Notes: a model not told the origin generated them from the letters alone. A DNA stretch of 64,000 nucleotides from Riemerella anatipestifer (GCF_035666175.1 NZ_CP142016.1:868001-932000); one strand, 5' to 3'. Counted from the stretch's first letter, positions 9,855 to 18,870 are shown. Made by a program: numbers and translations.

Positions 9855-10904
9855 ATGCCTTTTCAAAATAAATTTCCACTCCATTTACCTGGAGAAAAAT
9901 CAACTGAAAACCAAAACATAAGCCTCGTTGCTGCTGATGTAAAACAGAAGGATACTACCCTAGGTTACTATGTTTCTGAGAACGGAAAATTAGAATTAAA
10001 AGCAAAAAAAGAATACAATACCCAAGATTTTGGGCTTTTCAGTGATATTCTCAACCTTTTCTTAGAAGAGCATAGCTTAAGTAAACCCTCTAGAATTTCT
10101 ATAGCAGTACCAGGACCTGTTTTAAATGGCAAATGCACTACCGAAAACCTTCCTTTTGATTTAGATATAGAACTCATTAGAAGCAGAACCGAGGTAGAAC
10201 ACATTACCCTTATCAACGACTTAGAAGCAATGGCTTATGGGCTTAAAGGCACGGAAGATAAAGACTTCTGCACTCTGCACAAAAACAGCAGCACTACTAA
10301 AGGCAATGTAGCTATTTTAGCTCCAGGGAGAGGTTTAGGTGAAGCAGGAATGTTTTGGGACGGAGAATGCTTACGCCCTTTTGCAACCGAAGGTGGACAC
10401 TCCGAATTTTCTCCTAGAGCAGAAGACGAGCTAGAGCTTTACCGTTTTTTAAAAGCAATACACGGCATTGTAAGTTGGGAGTCAGTGTTATCTCATGAGG
10501 GGTTATTTAATGTGTACCGTTTTGTAAGAGATATGAGACGCCAAGAAGAACCAGAATGGCTTACACAAAAACTAGAAAAAGGAGACTCCCACGAGGTCAT
10601 CATAGATGCGGCACTCAACGGCGAAAACAGAGCTTGTGCTTTAACCGTAGAGGCGTATGTTGATTTCATTGCAAGAGAAGCGAGTAACCTAGTCCTAAAA
10701 CTAAAAGCAACGGGAGGGCTTATTTTAGCGGGAAGCCTTGCAGTAAAGATAGAGGCACTACTCAAAATGCCAAGTTTCTACCAAACTTTTGTGATTAGCG
10801 ACAAAATGGAAAACATCTTAAAGAGTACCCCTATCTATCTTCTAAAGAATGAGAATGCCATTCTTACAGGAGCGGCTTACTACGGTGCTTTTGGGAGACA
10901 CTAG
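9855..10904 (+). CDS. glk: Glucokinase (Glk family)
   Basis: 349 residues from ATG 9855. Phosphorylates glucose with ATP, feeding glycolysis. Family features: an actin-like ATPase fold, SIAVPGPV near residue 93, ITLINDLEAMAYG, LAPGRGLGEAGMFWDG, and ATEGGHSEFSPRAEDELEL with the sugar-contacting EGGH. The frame is open to 9828 (TTG), but that start would sit inside the -7 box. Closest to the proteobacterial-type Glk (PF02685) rather than ROK kinases. Confidence 0.88.
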   Translation: MPFQNKFPLHLPGEKSTENQNISLVAADVKQKDTTLGYYVSENGKLELKAKKEYNTQDFGLFSDILNLFLEEHSLSKPSRISIAVPGPVLNGKCTTENLPFDLDIELIRSRTEVEHITLINDLEAMAYGLKGTEDKDFCTLHKNSSTTKGNVAILAPGRGLGEAGMFWDGECLRPFATEGGHSEFSPRAEDELELYRFLKAIHGIVSWESVLSHEGLFNVYRFVRDMRRQEEPEWLTQKLEKGDSHEVIIDAALNGENRACALTVEAYVDFIAREASNLVLKLKATGGLILAGSLAVKIEALLKMPSFYQTFVISDKMENILKSTPIYLLKNENAILTGAAYYGAFGRH

Positions 10905-11039
10905 AACAGATAATAACATCAAGCAATATAAAACACAGAACTTTCGTTTTGTGCTTTTTTGTTTTAGCGATGAGCCATATTAACCACAATAGAAGTTTTG
11001 AAAAAAAATAATTAACTTTAGGCAACTAAATAAATAACT

Positions 11040-12102
11040 ATGGAAAAACCTTTACCACCGAATGTTTACACACTGAAACACAAGTTCTTTTGGGGAGCCT
11101 TCCTTAACATTGCAAGGCATAATGCTTTTATCACCATTTGCCATATCAACGAACAGTTGGGGCTTAAGATCCCTTCAAATGATGACAAAATCGCAGATGT
11201 TGTCTGTGGGACATGGAATAACATACTCAACAACGACCACGATTTACTCAAAAAGAGCCAACTAACGGAGCTTATCCTAAAACATTTCCCGTTCCTTGCG
11301 GCAATGTGCTACCACCCTCCTAAAAAAGAGGGAAAAAAGAAAGGTAGCCAAAAAGAGCAGCAGAAAGAGAAAGAAAATGAAGCCCAATCCCAAGCGGAGG
11401 CTCTTAATCCAAGCGAATTGATTAAGGCATTAGAAACCCTTGTAAATCAACTCCACAATCTTAGGAACTACTATAGCCACTACAAACACAAAAAACCCGA
11501 TGCAGAAAAAGATATTTTTAAACATCTTTACAAAGCCTTTGACGCTTCTTTACGAATGGTAAAAGAGGATTACAAAGCCCACTTTACCGTCAACCTCACT
11601 CGGGACTTTGCCCATCTAAACAGAAAAGGTAAGAACAAGCAAGACAACCCTAAATTCGATCGTTACCGCTTCGAAAAAGACGGCTTTTTTACAGAATCAG
11701 GGCTATTGTTTTTCACTAATCTGTTCTTGGATAAACGCGATGCCTACTGGATGCTGAAAAAAGTCAGTGGTTTTAAAGCCAGTCATAAACAAAGCGAAAA
11801 AATGACTACCGAAGTGTTTTGCAGAAGCCGTATACTCCTTCCTAAACTAAGGTTAGAGAGCCGATACGACCATAACCAAATGCTCTTGGATATGCTTTCT
11901 GAACTGAGCCGTTGCCCTAAACTGCTCTATGAAAAACTCTCCGAAGAGAATAAAAAACATTTTCAGGTAGAAGCTGATGGCTTTTTGGACGAAATTGAGG
12001 AGGAGCAAAACCCTTTTAAAGATGCCTTAATCAGACATCAAGACCGTTTCCCTTATTTTGCTCTACGCTATCTAGACCTCAATGAGTCTTTTAAGTCTAT
12101 AA
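11040..12102 (+). pseudogene. cas13b: cas13b, 5' part (HEPN1 side), interrupted by nested ISRa1
   Basis: Type VI-B CRISPR RNA-guided RNase, residues 1-354. HEPN1 catalytic motif R-X4-H is intact as RNYYSH (R142-H147). It is followed by the start of the helical/lid region (FFTNLFLDKRDAYWMLKK). The reading frame is sound until the IS begins at 12103; translation then runs a few codons into the IS and stops by 12137. The 7-base target copy TCTATAA at 12096-12102 repeats at 14071-14077. Removing 12103-14077 rejoins the frame as KSI|RFQVDLGTYHY, giving an intact protein of about 1106 residues, the normal size. I recognise the whole as the R. anatipestifer Cas13b. Loss of HEPN2 from this fragment should abolish RNase activity. 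Confidence 0.93.
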
Positions 12103-12395
12103 ACTCGTTGTGCATTTTAAATAATACTGATTTTTAGATGATTTAATTTTCTTTGGAAGATAAATTTATTGATATATTGAATAACCGTTGCGGCGGTTAT
12201 TTTACTGATTATCCTTGTTTTAAAGCCTTCAAAAGTTTTAGCATTGTTTCTTTTAATCATAAATTGGTCGCAAAGTTGAGAGAAAAATGTCTCAATTCGT
12301 TTTCGCTTTTTCTTGTACAATGAAAATTGAGGAATATAATCTTTCTGATTACTTCTCATTGGTGTATCTAATTTAATATTAGCATAGTTAAATAA

Positions 12396-13375
12396 ACCCG
12401 TTGTGCATTATGAAATGAAAAAAACAAGAGTTGTTTATTAGACTGAAAATCAGTATATTGTTTTTGCTATAAAACGATATAAATGAACAACTTAGAGCAA
12501 ATATATGAAAGAATTTTGGAAGTTTTAGGACTTTTTTCAGAAAATCAACTGATTAGTTATCAGAGAAGAACACCTAAAATGAGCGATTTAGAAGTCATAA
12601 GTCTTAATATTACTGCTGAATACTTGAGTATTGATAGCGAATTACAGTTATTTAGAAAATTGCCAAACTCTCTGATAAACAAAATTGAAAGAAGTGTTTA
12701 CAATAAGCGAAAACGAAGACTATCCCTACAAACAGAGCAAATTAGACAGCGTATTTCGATGGAGTTCAATGAGTTTGAAGATATTTTTATCGTTGATAGC
12801 ATGCCAATGAAAGTTTGTGAAAACGCTCGTTCTACTCGTTCAAAAATTTGTAAAGAGCAATCCTATTCTTCACCAACATATGGTTATTGTGCTTCACAGA
12901 AATTATATTTCTATGGCTATAAACTACACGCAGTATGTTCTTTAAATGGTGTGATTAAGAATTTTGATATAAGCCCTGCATCCGTTCACGACATCCACTA
13001 TTTAAAAGATATTGGTGAGCAAATGCGAAACTGTACTTTAATTGGAGATAGAGGCTATTTATCAGCAAAAGTTCAAATAGATTTATTTAACTATGCTAAT
13101 ATTAAATTAGATACACCAATGAGAAGTAATCAGAAAGATTATATTCCTCAATTTTCATTGTACAAGAAAAAGCGAAAACGAATTGAGACATTTTTCTCTC
13201 AACTTTGCGACCAATTTATGATTAAAAGAAACTATGCTAAAACTTTTGAAGGCTTTAAAACAAGGATAATCAGTAAAATAACCGCCGCAACGGTTATTCA
13301 ATATATCAATAAATTTATCTTCCAAAGAAAATTAAATCATCTAAAAATCAGTATTATTTAAAATGCACAACGAGT
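12396..13375 (+). mobile_element. ISRa1-type IS982 element (copy B) nested in copy A
   Basis: 980 bp, forward orientation, opposite to copy A. Starts ACCCGTTGTGCATTATG and ends CACAACGAGT. Direct 8-base target duplication TTAAATAA at 12388-12395 and 13376-13383, lying inside the copy A transposase. It therefore inserted after copy A. Confidence 0.95.
12483..13361 (+). CDS. IS982-family transposase (copy B)
   Basis: 292 residues. DDE catalytic triad visible as FIVDSMPMK (Asp105), IGDRGYLS (Asp189) and [10 protein letters not shown] (Glu235). Strongly basic C-terminus. Intact. Variant residues: Leu4, Leu56, Tyr251. Confidence 0.95.
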   Translation: MNNLEQIYERILEVLGLFSENQLISYQRRTPKMSDLEVISLNITAEYLSIDSELQLFRKLPNSLINKIERSVYNKRKRRLSLQTEQIRQRISMEFNEFEDIFIVDSMPMKVCENARSTRSKICKEQSYSSPTYGYCASQKLYFYGYKLHAVCSLNGVIKNFDISPASVHDIHYLKDIGEQMRNCTLIGDRGYLSAKVQIDLFNYANIKLDTPMRSNQKDYIPQFSLYKKKRKRIETFFSQLCDQFMIKRNYAKTFEGFKTRIISKITAATVIQYINKFIFQRKLNHLKISII

Positions 13376-14070
13376 TTAAATAAATCTATTTGAACTTTTG
13401 CTGATAAATAGCCTCTATCTCCAATTAAAGTACAGTTTCGCATTTGCTCACCAATATCTTTTAAATAGTGGATGTCGTGAACGGATGCAGGGCTTATATC
13501 AAAATTCTTAATCACACCATTTAAAGAACATACTGCGTGTAGTTTATAGCCATAGAAATATAATTTCTGTGAAGCACAATAACCATATGTTGGTGAAGAA
13601 TAGGATTGCTCTTTACAAATTTTTGAACGAGTAGAACGAGCATTTTCACAAACTTTCATTGGCATGCTATCAACGATAAAAATATCTTCAAACTCATTGA
13701 ACTCCATCGAAATACGCTGTCTAATTTGCTCTGTTTGTAGGGATAGTCTTCGTTTTCGCTTATTGTAAACACTTCTTTCAATTTTGTTTATCAGAGAGTT
13801 TGGCAATTTTCTAAATAACTGTAATTCGCTATCAATACTCAAGTATTCAGCAGTAATATTAAGACTTATGACTTCTAAATCGCTCATTTTAGGTGTTCTT
13901 CTCTGATAACTAATCAGTTGATTTTCTGAAAAAAGTCCTAAAACTTCCAAAATTCTTTCATATATTTGCTCTATGTTGTTCATTTATATCGTTTTATAGC
14001 AAAAACAATATACTGATTTTCAGTCTAATAAACAACTCTTGTTTTTTTCATTTCATAATGCACAACGGGT

Positions 14071-16335
14071 TCTATAAGGTTTCAAGTGGATTTGGGCACT
14101 TACCATTACTGTATTTACGATAAGAAAATAGGCGATGAACAAGAGAAACGCCACCTGACCCGAACCCTATTGAGCTTCGGTAGGCTACAAGATTTCACAG
14201 AGATAAACCGTCCCCAAGAATGGAAGGCTCTTACCAAAGACCTCGACTATAAAGAAACTTCCAAACAGCCATTTATTAGTAAAACCACTCCGCACTACCA
14301 CATTACCGATAACAAAATAGGCTTCCGCTTAGGAACTTCTAAAGAGTTGTATCCTTCGTTGGAGGTAAAAGACGGTGCCAACCGTATAGCCAAATATCCC
14401 TATAATTCCGATTTTGTGGCTCATGCTTTTATCAGTGTCCACGAATTGTTACCTCTGATGTTCTACCAGCATTTAACTGGTAAATCGGAAGACTTGTTGA
14501 AGGAAACCGTTAGACATATCCAAAGGATTTACAAAGACTTTGAAGAAGAACGCATCAACACGATTGAAGATTTAGAAAAAGCCAACCAAGGTCGCCTTCC
14601 TTTAGGCGCCTTTCCAAAACAAATGTTGGGCTTACTGCAAAATAAACAACCCGACCTTTCGGAAAAAGCCAAAATCAAAATAGAAAAACTAATAGCCGAA
14701 ACCAAGCTGCTCTCCCACCGCCTCAACACCAAACTAAAAAGCTCTCCAAAGCTCGGAAAGAGACGAGAAAAGCTCATCAAGACAGGCGTATTGGCTGATT
14801 GGCTGGTGAAAGACTTTATGCGATTTCAACCTGTGGCTTACGATGTTCAAAATCAACCTATAGAGAGCAGTAAAGCCAACAGCACAGAATTTCAGCTTAT
14901 CCAAAGAGCATTAGCCTTGTACGGAGGCGAAAAGAACCGACTGGAAGGCTACTTTAAACAAACCAACCTCATCGGAAATACCAACCCGCACCCGTTCCTG
15001 AATAAATTTAATTGGAAAGCGTGCAGGAATCTGGTCGACTTTTACCAACAGTATCTGGAACAAAGAGAAAAATTCTTAGAAGCTATCAAAAACCAACCTT
15101 GGGAACCATACCAGTACTGCCTACTTCTTAAAATACCGAAAGAGAATAGAAAAAATCTGGTTAAAGGTTGGGAACAAGGAGGCATTAGCCTGCCAAGAGG
15201 GCTGTTTACCGAAGCGATTAGAGAGACCCTTTCGGAAGACCTCACGCTATCCAAACCTATTAGAAAGGAGATTAAAAAACACGGTAGAGTGGGCTTTATC
15301 TCCAGAGCCATTACACTGTACTTTAGGGAAAGATACCAAGACGACCACCAGAGTTTTTACAACCTTCCGTACGAGCTAGAAGCCAAGGCTTCTACGCCCA
15401 AACCACCACTACCGAAGAAAAGAGAATATGTCCTCAGAGCAGAACACTACGAATATTGGCAACAGAACAAACCCCAAAGCCCTACGGAATTGCAGAGGCT
15501 GGAGTTGCATACCTCTGACCGATGGAAAGACTACCTCCTCTACAAACGCTGGCAACATTTGGAGAAGAAACTTAGGCTCTACAGAAACCAAGATGTTATG
15601 CTTTGGCTGATGACCTTAGAGCTGACAAAAAATCACTTTAAAGAACTGAAACTGAACTACCACCAGCTCAAATTAGAGAACTTGGCGGTCAATGTTCAGG
15701 AAGCAGACGCCAAGCTCAATCCGCTGAACCAAACCTTGCCTATGGTGTTACCTGTAAAAGTCTATCCTGCCACTGCATTTGGGGAAGTACAATACCAAGA
15801 AACACCGATAAGAACCGTCTATATCCGAGAAGAGCAGACCAAAGCCCTTAAAATGGGGAACTTTAAAGCCTTGGTAAAAGACCGCCGTCTTAACGGTTTG
15901 TTTAGTTTTATCAAAGAGGAGAACGACACCCAAAAGCACCCGATTAGTCAGCTCAGATTAAGGCGGGAGTTGGAGATTTACCAGTCGCTAAGGGTAGATG
16001 CCTTTAAAGAAACCTTGAGCTTGGAAGAGAAACTACTGAATAAACACGCCAGCCTCTCCAGTTTAGAGAATGAGTTTCGTACATTGTTGGAAGAATGGAA
16101 AAAGAAGTATGCTGCTTCCTCCATGGTTACGGACGAGCATATCGCCTTTATCGCCTCGGTACGCAATGCCTTCTGCCATAACCAATACCCTTTTTACAAG
16201 GAAACCCTCCACGCTCCTATTCTGCTCTTTACGGTTGCCCAGCCAACCACCGAAGAAAAAGACGGCTTAGGTATTGCCGAAGCGTTGCTAAGAGTCTTGC
16301 GTGAATATTGCGAAATTGTTAAATCTCAAATTTAG
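14071..16335 (+). pseudogene. cas13b: cas13b, 3' part (HEPN2 side)
   Basis: Residues 353-1106 of the rejoined Cas13b. This part is open and otherwise undamaged, and could start at GTG 14086 (749 residues). It carries the central helical and lid/processing regions and HEPN2, whose R-X4-H motif is RNAFCH at about R1050-H1055 (nt 16162-16179). It ends CEIVKSQI, 6 bases before the csx28-like gene, so the two form an operon. Without HEPN1 it cannot build the composite RNase site. Whether it could still bind crRNA or complement the N-terminal fragment is unknown. Confidence 0.93.
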
Positions 16336-16341
16336 AATAGT

Positions 16342-16878
16342 ATGTATTGGATATCAGAAGTTTTAAAAATAGTAACCCCCACCATTGCCGTCATTGTGTC
16401 TGCCATTGTATCTACCATTGTGTTGTCCCGTAAGATTAGGCAAGAGCTTAAGGGCAACATTGAACGCCAAAAGTACGAGGCCATACTCCATGCCCATAAG
16501 CAGATGTACCGTCTGCTGGCGTATATGACCGACCAAGACAACCCCAAAAACCTCTTAAAATGGGAAGTTCCCAAAGGGCAAAAGGATAAAATTCATTATA
16601 TTAACCGAGCCAATGCCCAAGCCTTTCTAAGGGAACTCCCAGAACTATTTTATGGGGAGGGCTGTGGGCTCTTCTTATCTGAGGAAGTCACCAAAAAGTT
16701 TTTTGAGTACCGTAGTATCGTTCATAAGCTCCTACTTGCAGAACAAAACAGCACCGAGGCGGAGTTCCGACTAAAAAACGAAGAGGCGGCTACCAGAATG
16801 AAGCAGCTGCATCAGATGTTGAGCCAAAGCATTAGGCAATGCCTAAAAATAGAACAACGCGATTTAAAAGCGATGTAA
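16342..16878 (+). CDS. csx28: Csx28-like membrane accessory protein of type VI-B CRISPR
   Basis: 178 residues. One N-terminal membrane helix (about 9-29, VTPTIAVIVSAIVSTIVL), then a soluble, helical, charged domain. The last third has an R-X4-H arrangement (R152-H157, RMKQLH), compatible with the divergent HEPN motif reported for Csx28; R124-X3-H128 is another near match. Csx28 of type VI-B2 is a membrane protein of this size that boosts Cas13b interference; Csx27 of VI-B1 has several membrane helices, which this lacks. Position 6 bases after cas13b and just before the array supports the call. Intact, unlike its effector. Confidence 0.65.
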   Translation: MYWISEVLKIVTPTIAVIVSAIVSTIVLSRKIRQELKGNIERQKYEAILHAHKQMYRLLAYMTDQDNPKNLLKWEVPKGQKDKIHYINRANAQAFLRELPELFYGEGCGLFLSEEVTKKFFEYRSIVHKLLLAEQNSTEAEFRLKNEEAATRMKQLHQMLSQSIRQCLKIEQRDLKAM

Positions 16879-16947
16879 AGAAAAGCGTTCTTTGAAACAC
16901 CGAGATAAAACAAGCACCCAAAAAAGACAATACCCTATCATAACGAT
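16879..16947 (+). other. Short interval between csx28-like gene and array (leader candidate)
   Basis: 69 bases, AT-rich, with no TAnnTTTG promoter that I can see. Transcription of the array may continue from the cas13b-csx28 operon or start here from an unrecognised promoter. Confidence 0.3.
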
Positions 16948-17777
16948 AATGCACAGCATTTGAAGGGTATTCACAACGAACAAAGTTAAGATTACCACTT
17001 TCATCTAGTTGGGATTGCTCTCTTTTTGAAGGGTATTCACAACATCTGCAATATCAATATATGGCTTCATTGCGTTGGGACTGCTCTCAGTTTAGCTCAC
17101 AAGCTTTGTTGTTGTTTCAACGGAGTTCGTGAATGCTTAAGCATTTGAAGGGGATTCACAACATCTTTTTGTCCCTTTTGCTGGTGTAAACTGTTGGGAC
17201 TGCTCTCAGTTTAGCTCACGGCTTCGTTGTAGTTTTCAGCAGAGTTCGTGAATGCACAGCATTTGAAGGGTATTCACAACCCACCAATGAAGATTTATAA
17301 TCTTTGTACCGTTGGGACTGCTCTCATTTTGAAGGGTATTCACAACCACTCGTATTCAATTGTATCAAAAGTAAGTGTTGGGACTACTCTCATTTTGAAG
17401 GGTATTCACAACATTGAAGCAGAAGAAAATTATAAAGGGAACGTTGGGACTACTCTCATTTTGAAGGGTATTCACAACCTAATTCTTGCGAGTTTAATTC
17501 TCTACTGCGTTGGGACTGCTCTCATTTTAGCTCACAGCTTTGTTGTGTTTTCAGCGGAGTTCGTGAATGCGTAACATTTGAAGGGTATTCACAACACCGC
17601 TCTTAGCAAACCGAAAATTCTATCAGTTGGGACTGCTCTCAGTTTAGCTCACGCTTCGTTATATTTTCAGCGGAGTTCGTGAATGCATAGCATTTGAAGG
17701 GTATTCACAACTCGCTTTCCTTTTTCCTGAAATACAGCGATGTTGGGACTGCTCTCATTCTGAAGGGTATTCACAAC
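16948..17777 (+). CRISPR. Type VI-B CRISPR array with mixed 36-nt and 86-89-nt repeats, nine 30-nt spacers
   Basis: Short repeats begin GTTGGGACTGCTCTCA and end GAAGGGTATTCACAAC: 17008-17043, 17311-17346, 17377-17412, 17443-17478 and 17742-17777 (36 nt each). Long repeats keep both ends but carry an extra 50-53 nt in the middle: 17074-17162 (89), 17193-17280 (88), 17509-17595 (87), 17626-17711 (86). The first unit, 16948-16977, is only the 3' third of a long repeat. All nine spacers are exactly 30 nt: 16978-17007, 17044-17073, 17163-17192, 17281-17310, 17347-17376, 17413-17442, 17479-17508, 17596-17625, 17712-17741. The last repeat is degenerate (CATTCTG), as expected at the distal end, so the array reads + like cas13b. 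Long repeats of this kind have been described for the Bergeyella zoohelcum VI-B array. No cas1/cas2 is in the window. Confidence 0.97.
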
Positions 17778-17790
17778 ACCTGAGGGCAAA

Positions 17791-17829
17791 AAAAATCCCT
17801 GCTCTGTACGGTACAGAGCAGGGATTTTT
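17791..17829 (+). terminator. Terminator of the CRISPR array
   Basis: Perfect 19-bp stem (AAAAATCCCTGCTCTGTAC and its complement) with a single-base loop by simple pairing, ending in a T run, 13 bases after the last repeat. Confidence 0.85.
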
Positions 17830-17887
17830 GCTTTCTATTGATTCTATTACAGAAAATACCTCACTTCCTTAGTACAGACGAAGTCGG

Positions 17888-18005
17888 TTCCCTCGTACGA
17901 GGGAAGGCTCTTCTCCTTACCGAGAGAAGAGCCTTCGCCTTAGGCAGTGAAGTAGCTTCCTCTTATAAAGCGACCGCCCTTCCTTAGTACTAAGGAAGGG
18001 CGGTC
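17888..18005. repeat. Cluster of three strong palindromes between the array and the HU-like gene
   Basis: TTCCCTCGT/ACGAGGGAA at 17888-17905 (18-bp perfect palindrome); GGCTCTTCTC/GAGAAGAGCC with 8-nt loop at 17906-17933; GACCGCCCTTCCTTAGT and its exact complement at 17972-18005 (34 bp). The last lies 25 bases past the stop of the minus-strand HU-like gene and is followed by T-rich DNA on the + side, so it may be a two-way terminator. The roles of the first two are unknown. Confidence 0.7.
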
Positions 18006-18030
18006 TTTATTTAGAAGTACCAAAAACACA

Positions 18031-18750
18031 CTACACAATAGTAATAGGTGTGCTTAGTGTTTCGGTGCGGGGTTCTTTCAATAAGGTAGTGCCTTTACTG
18101 CTTTGCGTGGTGATGCTGAGTTCATAGTTCCCTGCTTCTAAATCTGTAGGAACGAGAATGAGTAACCTTGACGGCTCATTAAGCACAATATGCTCTGCTG
18201 AGAGCTTTACCTCATTTTGATTGTCTAAGTTTTTAAAGACGATACCATTTTTAGGGTTGTCGCCATCTATTTTAATGTAAGTGCCTTTGATTTCAGCGTT
18301 CTTACCTTTAGTAAGGGTGCCGTCTGCTTTACCTGTGGCTTTGTCGGTAATGCTGAACACACTCATTGGGCTGGACTGCTCGCCTAGGATTTCTACCTTG
18401 GTATCATTAGCAGCTTTTCTTAGGTCGGTGCCTTGATTGACATTGACATACACCGAATGTTTCTCCTTATCCCAAGTTTTATCGTAAAACACGCCCTTAA
18501 TGGCAGGACGCATATACACCAGCCCTGTATTTACGCTATAGCCGTTGAGTACCAACTCCGAGGCTTTACGGTTAAAACGAGTGATAATATCTACCGCTGT
18601 TTCGGTTTTTATCTCCATACCCTCTTTTTTAAGGGCATCTATGATTTCTGTAATGCCGAGGCTACCGCCCAAAAGTGGCACAGCTACAAAATCGTTAGGG
18701 TCGTCTTTGGTGAGTAGGTTGGGACGCAACCACGCTTTTAGTGTATTCAT
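18031..18750 (-). CDS. HU-like DNA-binding domain / DUF4469 protein (copy 1)
   Basis: 239 residues. The N-terminal half (MNTLKAWLRPNLLTKDDPNDF..., residues about 1-125) fits the HU-like DNA-binding family of Bacteroidetes (PF14848). The C-terminal half (about 130-235), with GTYIKIDGDNPKNGIVF and SRLLILVPTDLEAGNYEL, fits DUF4469, an Ig-like domain of unknown function. No signal peptide. A near-identical copy lies at 48074-48793 in the opposite orientation, and both copies sit beside an exported 'tail-fibre-like' gene. Function not known. Confidence 0.8.
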   Translation of the reverse strand: MNTLKAWLRPNLLTKDDPNDFVAVPLLGGSLGITEIIDALKKEGMEIKTETAVDIITRFNRKASELVLNGYSVNTGLVYMRPAIKGVFYDKTWDKEKHSVYVNVNQGTDLRKAANDTKVEILGEQSSPMSVFSITDKATGKADGTLTKGKNAEIKGTYIKIDGDNPKNGIVFKNLDNQNEVKLSAEHIVLNEPSRLLILVPTDLEAGNYELSITTQSSKGTTLLKEPRTETLSTPITIV

Positions 18751-18831
18751 AGTTTTAAAATTTAAGTGTTAGATAATTTTTTATTGTTGCTATTTGTAAA
18801 GTAAAAGGATATACATATTATAAGAATAAAA

Positions 18832-18863
18832 GTCCACTAACTCCTATACTGCAGTTAGTGGAC
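18832..18863 (-). terminator. Terminator of the FISUMP-domain gene
   Basis: Stem GTCCACTAACT/AGTTAGTGGAC (11 bp, 10-nt loop), 7 bases past the stop at 18871, followed on the minus strand by a T run. Confidence 0.75.
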
Positions 18864-18870
18864 GAGTGTA

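Larger units (their letters stand above)
12117..13983 (-). pseudogene. IS982 transposase of copy A, split by copy B
   Basis: N-terminal 200 or so residues are read from 13983 down to about 13384 and contain Asp105 and Asp189. The C-terminal part (12117-12395) contains Glu235 of the DDE triad. Removing copy B and one TTAAATAA restores a 292-residue frame. Variant residues: Ile4, Leu56, Asn251. Confidence 0.9.
12103..14070 (-). mobile_element. ISRa1-type IS982 element (copy A) inside cas13b, itself split by copy B
   Basis: Reverse-oriented element of 980 bp (12103-12395 plus 13384-14070). Ends are ACTCGTTGTGCATT on the left and AATGCACAACGGGT on the right, imperfect inverted repeats. Target duplication TCTATAA at 12096-12102 and 14071-14077. 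A second copy sits inside it at 12396-13375. The family call rests on the roughly 292-residue DDE transposase and the end sequences; the name ISRa1 is from recognition. Confidence 0.93.

Noticed and set aside
15042-16270. Several 60-90-codon ORFs antisense to or in other frames of cas13b
   Set aside because: They lie wholly inside the clearly coding Cas13b frame and have no features of their own.
17248-17574. 108-codon open frame across the CRISPR array
   Set aside because: It consists of repeats and spacers; the protein is periodic (VGTTLILKGIHN) only because the repeat length plus spacer length is a multiple of three.
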